Below are positions 1 to 9,876 of a stretch of 64,000 bases of DNA, piece after piece. This DNA comes from Paraburkholderia sp. (GTDB taxonomy: Bacteria; Pseudomonadota; Gammaproteobacteria; Burkholderiales; Burkholderiaceae): assembly GCF_004298475.1 (NCBI RefSeq), contig NZ_SCRP01000006.1:1-64000 (forward strand), written 5' to 3'. The notes beneath the pieces were generated by a model, which saw only the letters and a list, made by a program, of their open reading frames with translations, searched no databases and had not been told where the DNA came from. Both the position numbers and the translations under genes were made by a program. How positions within the stretch are numbered: position 1 is the first letter of the stretch; every line of letters starts with the position of its first letter.

Positions 1-314
1 CGCGCGAAATCAAATCGCTGATCGACAACTCGCTCGAACTGATGACGGCAAGTGCCCAGGCGGCGGCCAGCGCCGGTGGCGACATGGGCAAGGTCGAGCA
101 ATCCATTGCAGGCCTCACGCAGACCATTTCGGATATTGCCCGTGCAAGCAGCGGTCAAAGCGTCGAAATCGGCGAGTCGCAGATTGCGGTGGAGCAGCTT
201 GCCCAGATCACCCAGATGAACGCGGCGCTCGTCGAAGAATCCACGGCCGCGTCTGCTGCACTCAACCAGCAGGCCCAGGCGCTTGAAGACGCCGTGAATG
301 TGCTGATGGCGTGA
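1..314 (+). CDS. Methyl-accepting chemotaxis protein, 3' end only
   Basis: The reading frame is open from the first bases of the window, so this is the C-terminal end of a longer gene. About 103 residues remain. They show the end of the MCP signalling helix pair: REIKSLID, then DMGKVEQSIAGLTQTISDIA, then QMNAALVEESTAASAAL and a short tail. Such helices form the cytoplasmic coiled coil that docks CheA and CheW and relays ligand binding to the flagellar motor. The ligand domain lies outside the window, so the stimulus is unknown. The tail shows no CheR/CheB pentapeptide tether. The family call is firm; nothing more specific can be said. Confidence 0.9.
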   Translation, partial: REIKSLIDNSLELMTASAQAAASAGGDMGKVEQSIAGLTQTISDIARASSGQSVEIGESQIAVEQLAQITQMNAALVEESTAASAALNQQAQALEDAVNVLMA

Positions 315-393
315 CGAGGCGCGTTGCGTATATAAAACGGCTGCGTGTGGATGCCAGGACACGGGGCCGACGTCGCGCGTCACCGCCGCGTGA

Positions 394-840
394 TACTCAA
401 GCTCGTGCTGCAGACGATCCAGCGCCCTGTCCGACCGCATCGGCCGCCGCCCGCAACTGATCGTATTCGCCCTCGGCTACGTGCTGTTCCTCTACCCGGT
501 GATCGAATCCATCGGCCCCGGCTTCACGTCGATATTGCTGGTCCAGTTGTTCGGCATGCTGCTGTACGGCTTGTACACGGCGATTGCGCCCGCAATCATG
601 GTCGAGTTGTTTCCGACCGAGGTGCGTGGTGTCGGCATTGGTTCGACGTATAACCTCGTCGTCGCCCTGTTGAGCGGAACGACGCCTTATCTGATGACCG
701 CTGCGGGTGCGCATCAACGGACCGGCTGGTTTATCGCTTACGTCTGCGCGGGTGCGCTGGTCAGTCTCATCACTTTTGTGCCGATGCCGGAGCCGGGGCC
801 GAAGCCGCGCCTGACGATGCAGCCGGCTTGTGCCCGGAAT
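394..840 (+). pseudogene. MFS transporter (MHS/sugar-porter-like), C-terminal remnant
   Basis: From about 421 the frame reads SALSDRIGRRPQLIVFALGY, the loop motif between half-domains of major facilitator transporters. Hydrophobic segments and the second-half motif LFPTEVRGVGIGSTYN follow. A stop lies just upstream in frame at 391-393, and there is no start or N-terminal half, so only roughly the last third of a 430-residue transporter survives. Recognisable similarity fades after PMPEPGPKPR; the frame then stays open by chance to 930 across the antisense end of the next gene. The retained motifs fit the metabolite:H+ symporter group, but the substrate cannot be assigned. I read it as a non-functional relic. 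Confidence 0.75.
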
Positions 841-1309
841 GGCTCATATGCGAGCGCGCACGCTGGTTGCGGAACAACTCGTCGGCAATCGCCTTTTGAT
901 CGTCGGACAGCGAGGCGTATAGCGTACTGAACGCGGTCGCGAGTTTCTGCATGTTATCGGCATGCAACTGAGCAAGCGATGCATAGGATTTCATTGCGTC
1001 GTCGGCGTTCAGCGAATGAAGTTTTTGCGCACGATCCCGTATTGCAGAATCGGTACTCTTCGCGTTGTCGCGCATGACCTGTGCATATGCATCCCACGGC
1101 TGCGACTGCTGAGCGGTGATCTTCAATTCGGAATGGAGCCGGTCGATCCGTTGCTCCACGAAATCGGCATGTTTCTGCGCCCGATTTGCAGCCACGGACG
1201 ATGCCGCGTCCGGATTACTCGTCGCCGCCGTTTGCGCCCATGCGGAAGTGGTGCACAAGCCAAGGACGAACAAGGCGGGAACAACCGTTTTACGAAGCGT
1301 TTTTTTCAT
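770..1309 (-). CDS. Spy/CpxP-like periplasmic protein (LTXXQ family)
   Basis: A 179-residue protein with a clear Sec signal peptide (MKKTLRKTVVPALFVLGLC, cleavage near AWA-Q). The mature part is helical and charged: RIDRLHSELKITAQQSQPWDA matches the LTXXQ motif of Spy/CpxP periplasmic proteins, which act as ATP-independent chaperones or envelope-stress sensors. The tail is rich in Ala, Pro and Ser. The ATG at 1309 is preceded by an AGAGAG-type ribosome site; the frame continues open upstream, but that part is low-complexity and antisense to nothing convincing. The 3' end overlaps the decayed MFS gene antiparallel. The family call is from motif recognition; the role is inferred. Confidence 0.8.
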   Translation of the reverse strand: MKKTLRKTVVPALFVLGLCTTSAWAQTAATSNPDAASSVAANRAQKHADFVEQRIDRLHSELKITAQQSQPWDAYAQVMRDNAKSTDSAIRDRAQKLHSLNADDAMKSYASLAQLHADNMQKLATAFSTLYASLSDDQKAIADELFRNQRARSHMSHSGHKPAASSGAASAPAPASAQK

Positions 1310-1397
1310 GGTTGGAAGCTCTCTGATAGACGGGCTGCAGGCAACCGCGCGTCGCCCCGATAGTGCGTACGTGGGCGTCGCGCCATGGCACGCCAGC

Positions 1398-1748
1398 TTA
1401 GTAGCCGGGAGGGTAGTTGTTGGGATAGTAGTAGGCGCCCGGGGGAGGCGGCGGCGGGGGCGCGGAATAGACATCGGCGGGCGGCGCCTGCGTTGCGTTC
1501 GAAATGACTGCGCCAGCGACCGCGCCAAGGAGCGCACCCACAACCAGGCCGCCGACCAGGCCGTTGTCGCCATGTCCGCCGCCGCCATGCCCGCCACGAT
1601 AGCCGCCGTCGCGATACTCGGGCCCGTGACCGCCATAACCGCGCCGGTCGTGCTGTGCCTGCGCGGGTAGTGCCGATGTCGCTGCAACGATGGCGACGAT
1701 CGTCATCGCAGACCACCGGCGTAGGGAAATACGGGAAATCTGGATCAT
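1398..1748 (-). CDS. Glycine-rich secreted or outer-membrane small protein
   Basis: A 116-residue protein. A signal peptide ends near PAQAQ. Next come a Gly/His/Arg-rich stretch, a glycine-zipper-like segment (GLVVGALLGAVAGAVI) and a Pro/Tyr-rich tail with eight consecutive prolines. Such small proteins are common in Burkholderiaceae and are usually annotated as hypothetical or glycine-zipper proteins; the zipper suggests membrane association. The ATG at 1748 has an AGGA about 11 bases upstream; a TTG at 1781 in the same frame would add 11 residues but spoils the signal peptide. It runs parallel to the Spy-like gene, 88 bases away, and may share its transcript. Function unknown. Confidence 0.65.
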   Translation of the reverse strand: MIQISRISLRRWSAMTIVAIVAATSALPAQAQHDRRGYGGHGPEYRDGGYRGGHGGGGHGDNGLVGGLVVGALLGAVAGAVISNATQAPPADVYSAPPPPPPPGAYYYPNNYPPGY

Positions 1749-2279
1749 CGATTCAAGATTCCTGGCATTTGATGAAATCAAATAATACGACGGACTGGTG
1801 CTGATGCGTCGTCAAACGATTTGCGCTTGTGCCAGCCACTTTTCTGTTTCTCAAGCTGATCGATTTCCTGCCCGATTGCGCCGATGAGTCTGAACTGGCC
1901 GTGCAGACCGCCGAACATGCTTCCCGGATGCGACCTTTCTTTTCTCCAGCGAATCCACTCAAGCGTGCAACGCCGCAGACGCCCGTAATGTTCGGCCGGG
2001 CTTCCGACCCCTCAGATCGGGAATTTCCCTGGAGCGGCTACGGTCATCGCGACGCGTTGAAGCCTGCGTCGTAGGCTTCAATTGCTGGATTAAATAGCGC
2101 GCAGACCGCTGAATCAGGCCTGCCAGGTGGCGTGTTTTTATTATTTAACTCTATGTTTCTAATGATAAAAGCGATAAATGCGACCGCTTTTGCGGGCGCC
2201 CGGAAGTTCCAGATCAATTGAATGGAGTTCCAGGTCAGGTGAATCTCGACCGTCCCGCAGGCAACTCCCGCCCCCGTTC
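1749..2279. other. Intergenic region before groESL, no gene seen
   Basis: About 530 bases. Short open frames on both strands have no recognisable domain, ribosome site or codon bias. The part from roughly 2130 to 2180 is A+T-rich. The promoter and operator for groESL begin right after it. Confidence 0.6.
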
Positions 2280-2308
2280 TTGAATTTGTCATTCCTCGTC
2301 CATATAAT
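2280..2308 (+). promoter_or_regulatory. groESL promoter (sigma-70 type, possible sigma-32 overlap)
   Basis: TTGAAT at 2280-2285 and a perfect TATAAT at 2303-2308 are separated by 17 bases. The same stretch holds CTTGAAT and CCATATAA, which resemble the -35 and -10 of heat-shock sigma-32 promoters. The CIRCE operator begins on the last base of the -10 box, so repressor binding would block the start site. Confidence 0.75.
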
Positions 2309-2334
2309 TAGCACTCGTCGCACGAGAGTGCTAA
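2308..2334 (+). promoter_or_regulatory. CIRCE operator (HrcA binding site)
   Basis: An exact match to the CIRCE consensus: TTAGCACTC (2308-2316), nine spacer bases, then GAGTGCTAA (2326-2334). HrcA represses groESL and other chaperone operons through this inverted repeat, and GroEL activity feeds back on HrcA folding. hrcA itself is not in the window. Confidence 0.96.
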
Positions 2335-2411
2335 CAATTTTCTGGTGGGCCTCGCCCGCCAGGTGTTCTTGAGTGTCTTCAAGTCCTAATCAAGAGAGAG
2401 AGGATCTATCC

Positions 2412-2702
2412 ATGAACCTTCGTCCTTTGCATGATCGCGTGATCGTCAAGCGCCTGGATCAAGAAACCAAGACTGCTTCGGGCATCGTGATCCCGGACGC
2501 AGCTGCGGAAAAGCCGGATCAAGGCGAAGTCCTGGCCATCGGCCCGGGCAAGCGCGACGACAAGGGCGCACTGATCGCCCTCGACGTGAAGGTCGGCGAC
2601 CGCGTTCTTTTCGGCAAGTACGCTGGTCAGACCGTCAAGGTCGACGGCCAGGAACTGCTGGTGATGCGCGAAGAAGACATCATGGCCGTGGTGAACAAGT
2701 AA
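2412..2702 (+). CDS. groES: Co-chaperonin GroES
   Basis: A 96-residue protein of standard GroES length, beginning [14 protein letters not shown]. It forms the heptameric lid of the GroEL folding chamber in the cytoplasm. The mobile loop that contacts GroEL is visible ([14 protein letters not shown], about residues 17-31), and the C-terminal part has the usual [16 protein letters not shown] segment. The ATG at 2412 sits behind AGAGAGAGG; a start at 2373 in the same frame would add residues not found in the family. It is the first gene of the CIRCE-controlled groESL operon, 44 bases before groEL. Confidence 0.98.
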   Translation: MNLRPLHDRVIVKRLDQETKTASGIVIPDAAAEKPDQGEVLAIGPGKRDDKGALIALDVKVGDRVLFGKYAGQTVKVDGQELLVMREEDIMAVVNK

Positions 2703-2743
2703 GTTCATTGCACCGCCCACTATTCAAGAATTCAAGGAGTTAG

Positions 2744-4456
<1,713 letters not shown>

Positions 4457-4508
4457 TAAGTACTGTATTTAATCGCGCGCCCGGCATGGCGCGCGGTTCC
4501 AGCAAGCC

Positions 4509-5660
4509 TTACTTCGTGCCCACCGTCTGCAACGGCACCCACTTGCCTTCGGAGACCTTGTACACGGTCACGCCGCCATACTTCAGGTCGCCGTACTGGT
4601 CATAGGACAGTTCGCTGGTCGTGACACCCTTCATGTTCGTCGCCTTCAGCGCCGTGATGAACACATGCGGATCGGTCGAGTCGGCCTTCTTCATTGCGTT
4701 GAACACGGCCATCGTGCCGTCGTAAGCGTACGGCGCATACAGTTCCACCGGCTGGTTGAAGCGCGCCTTGTAGTGCTCCGCAAAAGCCTTGCCGCCCGGC
4801 ATCTGGGCCAGCGGGGCGCCTTCCGATGCGGCCAGCGTGCCTTCGCTCGCGTCGCCCGCGACCTTGATCAGATTGTCGGACTGGAGCATGTCGGGGCCGA
4901 GCAGCGGCGACTTGATCGCCAGCGTACGCATCTGCTTGAGCATCGGCGCGGCCTGCGTGTCGGCGCCGCCGTAGAACACCGCATCGACGTTCGCTGCCTT
5001 GATCTTCGTGAGAATCGAGCGGAAGTCCACGGCCTTGTCGGTCGTGTATTCCTGATCGACGATCGTTGCGCCCGCAGCCTTCGCGGCCTTGGTGAACTCT
5101 TCGGCCACGCCCTGGCCGTAGGCCGTGCGGTCGTCGACGACCGCGAGGCGCTTGAACTTCAGACCCTTCACGGCGTAGTCGCCGAGCACGCTGCCCAACT
5201 GGGTGTCCGACGTCAGCAGGCGGAACGTGGTGGGCAGGCCGAGGCGCGTATAGGTCGGAGCCGTCGCCATTGCAATTTCGGGGATGCCCGCCTTCGCGTA
5301 GATCGGCGCGGCCGGGATGCTCGTGCCCGAGTTGTAGTGGCCGATGACGGCGACGACGCCGTCGTCGACGAGCTTTTGCGCCACCGTCGTGCCCGTGCGC
5401 GGATCGGCCTGGTCGTCCTGGGCGTCGAGCACGAAGTGCACGGGCTTGCCGCCGATGACCGGGTTCGTGGCGTTCATGTCGTCGATCGCGAGTTGCACGC
5501 CGCTGCGGAAGTCGGCGCCGTAGTGAGCCTGGCCGCCGGTGAGCGGTGCAGCAAAACCGATCTGGACATTAACCGGAGACGCGGCAAACGCACTCGGGGC
5601 GCTTGTCAGGGTTGCCCCCAGGATCATTGCGGCGGATAGGGGTGTCAGACGAAAGTTCAT
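4509..5660 (-). CDS. ABC transporter substrate-binding protein, branched-chain amino-acid type (LivJ/BraC-like)
   Basis: A 383-residue periplasmic binding protein. The signal peptide (MNFRLTPLSAAMILGATLTS, cleavage near AFA-A) is followed by the type I fold signature NVQIGFAAPLTGGQAHYG and DMNATNPVIGGKPV. Proteins of this group capture leucine-like or other amino acids for Liv-type ABC importers. The ATG at 5660 has GAGGAG at good spacing. No permease or ATPase gene is adjacent, so it must work with a transporter encoded elsewhere. It faces away from the hydroxyproline genes; a link to that substrate is possible by position but not shown. Confidence 0.88.
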   Translation of the reverse strand: MNFRLTPLSAAMILGATLTSAPSAFAASPVNVQIGFAAPLTGGQAHYGADFRSGVQLAIDDMNATNPVIGGKPVHFVLDAQDDQADPRTGTTVAQKLVDDGVVAVIGHYNSGTSIPAAPIYAKAGIPEIAMATAPTYTRLGLPTTFRLLTSDTQLGSVLGDYAVKGLKFKRLAVVDDRTAYGQGVAEEFTKAAKAAGATIVDQEYTTDKAVDFRSILTKIKAANVDAVFYGGADTQAAPMLKQMRTLAIKSPLLGPDMLQSDNLIKVAGDASEGTLAASEGAPLAQMPGGKAFAEHYKARFNQPVELYAPYAYDGTMAVFNAMKKADSTDPHVFITALKATNMKGVTTSELSYDQYGDLKYGGVTVYKVSEGKWVPLQTVGTK

Positions 5661-6057
5661 TGATTTGGACTCCTCGTTCCTCGTTATATGGGGCGGTGCC
5701 AGTGCCTGCACCCTCAATGGCCTTGTGGGCGCTCAAGCCCAGTGCTCCGGATCTGGCGGTGACGGGCTAGCTCAATATACGAATCCAGAAGTTGCCGAGT
5801 CTTGGGGAAAATAAACAGCGGCGATGCAGAAATCGGCATAGTCGCGAAGCCGCGCTCACAGGCTCACCAACGGCCCTTTCTGGCTACTCGGGTAATCCCG
5901 GCGGGGCTGTGCTGTGTAGCACCCCTGAGTTCACCGCAGGCCGCACTGGCGGCTACTGGACCGGTCGGCAAGACGTCCGGGCACTATGCCGAAATCATCA
6001 GCGGATCAGGTGTGTTCGGCCAAGACGGCAAAATCGCGGCCGCTTACGATTACCGCC
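5661..6057. other. Divergent intergenic region between binding protein and hydroxyproline genes
   Basis: About 400 bases without a supported gene. It must contain the promoters of both divergent units, but I see no confident -35/-10 pair or clear palindrome. The ATG at 6058 lacks a good ribosome site. Confidence 0.5.
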
Positions 6058-7017
6058 ATGAAAACGCTCTCTCACATCGACGTCATCGACTCGCATACCG
6101 GTGGCGAACCCACCCGCCTCGTGATCTCGGGCGGCCCTGATCTCGGCCACGGCCCGCTTGCCGAACGCCTCGAAATCTTCCGCCGCGACTTCGACCACGT
6201 GCGCGCGGCCATCGTCAACGAGCCGCGCGGCTCGGACGTGATGGTCGGCGCGCTCCTGTGCGAGCCGCACGATCCGACCTGCTCGGCGGGCGTGATCTTT
6301 TTCAACAACGTCGGCTTTCTTGGCATGTGCGGTCACGGCACGATCGGCCTGATCGTGTCGCTCGCGCATCTCGGCCGTATCGCGCCCGGCGTTCACCGGG
6401 TCGAGACGCCCGTGGGCGTCGTCGAGGCCGAACTGCACGCCGATGCCAGCGTGACCGTGCGCAACGTGCCCGCCTACCGCTACCGGACGGAAGTGCCGCT
6501 CGACGTGCCCGGCCACGGGCGCGTGCATGGCGACATCGCGTGGGGCGGCAACTGGTTCTTCCTGGTCGCCGATCACGGGCTGCCGCTCACGTTTGCCAAT
6601 ATCGAAACGTTGACCGACGCGGCCTGGGCGATGCGGCGCGCGCTGGAGGCGAACGGCATCACCGGCGCGGACGGCGCGCTGATCGATCACATCGAGCTGT
6701 TCGCCGAACCCGATCGCGCCGGTATCGACAGCCGCAACTTCGTGCTGTGTCCCGGCAAGGCGTATGACCGCTCGCCCTGCGGAACCGGGACGAGCGCGAA
6801 GATTGCGTGCCTGGCCGCCGACGGCAAGCTTGCGCCGGGCGCGTCGTGGCATCAGGCCAGCATCATCGGCAGCGTGTTCGAGGCGGGTTATGCACTGGAG
6901 CCGGGTCTGCCTGCGGGCTATGTGCGTCCGAGCGTGCGCGGCACGGCGCATGTGAACGCCGAGGCGCGTCTGCTCTTCTCCGACGCCGATCCTTTCGCCT
7001 GGGGCATTCGCGCGTGA
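6058..7017 (+). CDS. lhpA: 4-hydroxyproline 2-epimerase (proline racemase family)
   Basis: A 319-residue cytoplasmic enzyme. It inverts C2 of trans-4-hydroxy-L-proline to cis-4-hydroxy-D-proline, the first catabolic step. The two catalytic cysteines are in the expected motifs: C91 in MCGHGTIG and C241 in SPCGTGTSA; both being Cys separates it from the Thr-containing dehydratases of the family. The N-terminus [13 protein letters not shown] is typical of hydroxyproline epimerases. I chose ATG 6058 because the family begins near [11 protein letters not shown]; upstream codons from 5986 are unrelated. The stop overlaps the GTG of the next gene (GTGA), so translation is probably coupled. Also called hypE or hypRE in other species. 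Confidence 0.92.
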   Translation: MKTLSHIDVIDSHTGGEPTRLVISGGPDLGHGPLAERLEIFRRDFDHVRAAIVNEPRGSDVMVGALLCEPHDPTCSAGVIFFNNVGFLGMCGHGTIGLIVSLAHLGRIAPGVHRVETPVGVVEAELHADASVTVRNVPAYRYRTEVPLDVPGHGRVHGDIAWGGNWFFLVADHGLPLTFANIETLTDAAWAMRRALEANGITGADGALIDHIELFAEPDRAGIDSRNFVLCPGKAYDRSPCGTGTSAKIACLAADGKLAPGASWHQASIIGSVFEAGYALEPGLPAGYVRPSVRGTAHVNAEARLLFSDADPFAWGIRA

Positions 7018-8171
7018 CAAAAGCGGGGGAAGGCGCGCCGGATGTCGTGGTGGTCGGCGCAGGTATCGTCGGTGCGGCGTGCGCGTACGAGCTGGCCGCG
7101 CTCGGCGCCGATGTGCTCGTCCTCGAGCGCGGCGTGGTGGGCGGCGGCGTCACGGCGGCGGGCATGGGCCATCTCGTGGTGATGGACGACACGCGCGCCG
7201 AGTTCGCGCTGTCCGCGTGGTCGCGCCAGCTTTGGCTCGATCTTGCGCCGCGCCTCGATGCGCGCCACGCGTTCGTTCGCTGCGGTACGTTGTGGGTCGC
7301 CACGGACGACGACGAATACGCCTATGCGCAGACCCGCCAGCAGTCGCTCGCACGCGATGGCGTGGCGTGCGCGATGCTCGACGAGCAGGCGTTGCGCGCA
7401 GCCGAGCCCGCCTTGCGCGAGGACTTGCGCGGCGCGATGATCGTGCCCGACGACGGCGTGGTCTATGCGCCGGCCGTCGCCGCGTGGCTGCTCGGCCAGC
7501 CGGTGAAAGGGCGCATCGCGACCCGGCTCGATGCGAACGTCGAGCGCGTGACGCGCACGGGCGTGCAGCTTGCCGACGGTGAGTCGATCGCGGCGGGCGC
7601 GGTGCTGGTCGCCAACGGCTTCGATGCCGCGCGGCTGTTGCCGGGTCTGCCGTTGCGGCCGAAGAAGGGGCACCTGCTCATCACCGACCGCTATCCCGGC
7701 ACCGTGCGTCACCAGATCCTCGAACTCGGCTATATCAAGAGCGCGCACAACGCGAGCGGCACCTCGGTCGCGTTCAACGTGCAGCCGCGCCCGACCGGGC
7801 AGCTGCTGATCGGCTCGTCGCGCCAGTTCGACACTGTCGATCCGGCAATCGATTCCGCCGTGCTGGCGCGCATGCTGGCGCGCGCCGCGCACTTCCTGCC
7901 GGGCCTGCGTGACCTCAATGCGATTCGCGCGTGGACGGGCTTTCGTCCCGCTACAAACGACGGCCTGCCGCTGATCGGACCGGCTGGCCCGTTCGCCGCC
8001 GGACTTCATCCTGCGACCTGGCTCGCGGCCGGGCACGAGGGGCTCGGCGTGACGACGGCGCTCGCGACGGCCAGGCTGATCGCCGCGCAGATGAGCAACG
8101 GTGCGACGCCGATCGACGCTGCCCCGTATCTGCCCGCACGCTGTGCGCCACAGGAGGCCGCGCATGGCTGA
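7014..8171 (+). CDS. lhpB: D-hydroxyproline dehydrogenase, FAD subunit (DAO/HcnC-like)
   Basis: A 385-residue FAD-dependent oxidoreductase of the D-amino-acid oxidase fold. The N-terminal dinucleotide motif is [19 protein letters not shown]. The C-terminal FAD region contains [15 protein letters not shown] and [20 protein letters not shown]. With the next two genes it forms a heteromeric membrane-linked dehydrogenase of the LhpBEF/opine-oxidase type. This oxidises cis-4-hydroxy-D-proline to pyrroline-4-hydroxy-2-carboxylate. The GTG at 7014 overlaps the epimerase stop and puts the Rossmann motif 13 residues in. The substrate is inferred from the operon; the fold is certain. Confidence 0.88.
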   Translation: MTKAGEGAPDVVVVGAGIVGAACAYELAALGADVLVLERGVVGGGVTAAGMGHLVVMDDTRAEFALSAWSRQLWLDLAPRLDARHAFVRCGTLWVATDDDEYAYAQTRQQSLARDGVACAMLDEQALRAAEPALREDLRGAMIVPDDGVVYAPAVAAWLLGQPVKGRIATRLDANVERVTRTGVQLADGESIAAGAVLVANGFDAARLLPGLPLRPKKGHLLITDRYPGTVRHQILELGYIKSAHNASGTSVAFNVQPRPTGQLLIGSSRQFDTVDPAIDSAVLARMLARAAHFLPGLRDLNAIRAWTGFRPATNDGLPLIGPAGPFAAGLHPATWLAAGHEGLGVTTALATARLIAAQMSNGATPIDAAPYLPARCAPQEAAHG

Positions 8172-8439
8172 GACACTTTTGGCGGTGACGGTCGACGGGC
8201 AAACGGTGCGCGTGGCGCCGGGCAGCTCCGTGGTGGCCGCCGTCGCGCAGGCGGCGCGGGTCGCGAAGACGGGCGTGGTCACACGCCGTTCGGTGAGCGG
8301 CGAGCTGCGCGGTCCGCTGTGCGGCATGGGCGTATGCCAGGAGTGCCGCGTGACGATCGACGGCGTGCGCCATCGCCTCGCGTGCCAGACGCTCTGCGCA
8401 GAAGGCATGACCGTGTGCACGGGAAGGACCGAATCATGA
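8164..8439 (+). CDS. lhpF: Small [2Fe-2S] subunit of D-hydroxyproline dehydrogenase
   Basis: A 91-residue ferredoxin-like protein. The cluster ligands are in LCGMGVCQECR and a later ACQTLC segment, the plant-type spacing seen in small subunits such as HcnA and LhpF. It carries electrons between the two FAD subunits of the complex. The ATG at 8164 overlaps the 3' end of lhpB by eight bases and its own stop overlaps the next ATG (ATGA). The tight packing supports a 1:1 complex of the three products. Confidence 0.87.
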   Translation: MAETLLAVTVDGQTVRVAPGSSVVAAVAQAARVAKTGVVTRRSVSGELRGPLCGMGVCQECRVTIDGVRHRLACQTLCAEGMTVCTGRTES

Positions 8440-9725
8440 ATTTCGACATCCTTGTCGTCGGCGCCGGGCCGGCCGGACTGAACGCGGCCTTGACCGCGGC
8501 GCAGGCCGGTGCGCGTGTCGGTCTCGTCGACGATAACGCGCTCGCGGGCGGACAGGTCTGGCGTCAGGGCCCGCATCATCGCGCCGACGCTCGCGCACGC
8601 ACCGTGCTCGACCGCATCGACACGTTTGTGCGGCGCGGCGCGCTCACGCACCTGGCCGGCACGCGCATCGTGCAGGCGCTGCCCGAACGGCGACTGCTGG
8701 CCGAAGACGCACACGACGCGCGCGTGCTCGGTTATGACCGGCTCATCGTGGCAAGCGGGGCGCGCGAGCGCTTCCTGCCTTATCCCGGCTGGACGCTGCC
8801 CGGCGTGACCGGCGCGGGCGGTTTGCAGGCGCTCGTGAAGGGCGGCATGGACGTGCGGGGAGAGCGCATCGTGATTGCGGGCAGCGGTCCGCTGCTGCTG
8901 GCGGCTGCCATGACCGCGCGCGCGCAGGGCGCGAGCGTTGTCGCGCTGGTCGAGCAGGCGAGCGCGGCTTCCGTACGGCGCTTTGCGGCGCAACTGGTCC
9001 ACACGCCAGCGAAGCTCGGCCAGGCGCTGCGCATGCGTTTCGATCTGCGCGCGACGCCGTACTGGTGCGGTTCGTATGTGATCGAGGCCTGCGGCGAGAC
9101 CCGGCTCACGCACGTGCGCGTGCAGCGCGGCAACGAAGCGATCAGCGTGGCGTGCGATCGTCTCGCATGCGCGTACGGGCTCGTGCCGAATACGTCGCTG
9201 GGTGCCGAGCTTGGTTGCCGGATCGACGATCAGCCGCTCGCCGGTGTGCGCGATGCCGTGATCGCCGTCGATGACTGGCAAGCGACTTCGGTCGAGTACG
9301 TGTATGCGGCAGGCGAATGCACGGGCGTCGGGGGCATGGAACTGTCGGCCGTGGAAGGGTGTATCGCGGCGCATGCCGCACTGGGGGAACGCGCACGCGC
9401 GCAGGCGCGCTTTGCCGAGCGCGAGCGTTACCGGCGCTTCGCCGCGCGTCTGTCCGCGGCTTTTGCGCTCGACGCGCGTCTACGCGATCTCGCATCCCCG
9501 CAGACGACGTTCTGCCGCTGCGAAGACGTGGCGTTCGGCGACGTCGCGCAGCATCGCTCGTGGCGCGATGCAAAACTTCATACCCGTTGCGGCATGGGAC
9601 CATGCCAGGGCAAGATATGCGGCACCGCCGCATCGTTCTGTTTCGGCTGGACGCAGGGCATACCGCGTCCGCCGATCGCGCCGGCCCGGATCGGCACGCT
9701 GCTGGCGGCCCACGCCGAGGACTGA
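8436..9725 (+). CDS. lhpE: D-hydroxyproline dehydrogenase, NAD(P)/FAD-like subunit with BFD-type iron-sulfur tail
   Basis: A 429-residue protein with an N-terminal flavin-binding motif (NFDILVVGAGPAGLNAAL) and a second nucleotide motif (GERIVIAGSGPLLLAAA). The C-terminal cysteine region FCRCEDV ... RCGMGPCQGKICG resembles bacterioferritin-associated ferredoxin domains. This is the layout of HcnB, OoxA and LhpE, the alpha subunit of heteromeric amine or opine dehydrogenases. It starts inside the lhpF stop codon, so the three subunit genes are translationally coupled. The role is inferred from context and architecture. Confidence 0.88.
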   Translation: MNFDILVVGAGPAGLNAALTAAQAGARVGLVDDNALAGGQVWRQGPHHRADARARTVLDRIDTFVRRGALTHLAGTRIVQALPERRLLAEDAHDARVLGYDRLIVASGARERFLPYPGWTLPGVTGAGGLQALVKGGMDVRGERIVIAGSGPLLLAAAMTARAQGASVVALVEQASAASVRRFAAQLVHTPAKLGQALRMRFDLRATPYWCGSYVIEACGETRLTHVRVQRGNEAISVACDRLACAYGLVPNTSLGAELGCRIDDQPLAGVRDAVIAVDDWQATSVEYVYAAGECTGVGGMELSAVEGCIAAHAALGERARAQARFAERERYRRFAARLSAAFALDARLRDLASPQTTFCRCEDVAFGDVAQHRSWRDAKLHTRCGMGPCQGKICGTAASFCFGWTQGIPRPPIAPARIGTLLAAHAED

Positions 9726-9838
9726 ACGCGACGCGCGGCGTATGCGTCGGTGGAGAAATGCGGGCTCGGCTCGTTGAGGCAAGCGGCACAACAAGCTGCC
9801 GGTGCGCCCGCGTTTCGCCATCCCTTTCCATTCGCCGC

Positions 9839-9874
9839 CGCGTTCCTCACCGCGTTCTTCACCGCGTTTTTCAC
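9839..9874 (+). repeat. Three tandem 12-base repeats before the PAS-AraC gene
   Basis: The unit CGCGTTCYTCAC occurs at 9839-9850, 9851-9862 and, slightly diverged, 9863-9874. The array ends two bases before the ATG at 9877 and occupies the place where a ribosome site would be expected. It is in frame with the downstream gene and could encode a Pro-Arg-Ser-Ser repeat if translation starts earlier. Confidence 0.85.
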
Positions 9875-9876
9875 TC

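Noticed and set aside
2044..2292. Small minus-strand frame (82 codons) overlapping the groESL promoter
   Set aside because: It covers the promoter and has no domain or ribosome site.
4509..5660. Binding protein as part of the hydroxyproline operon
   Set aside because: It is divergent, has no permease partner, and the family signature does not indicate hydroxyproline; kept as a separate feature.
6918..9374. 818-codon minus-strand frame across the lhp genes
   Set aside because: It is an Arg/His/Ala-rich shadow of high-G+C coding DNA; three well-recognised genes occupy the plus strand.
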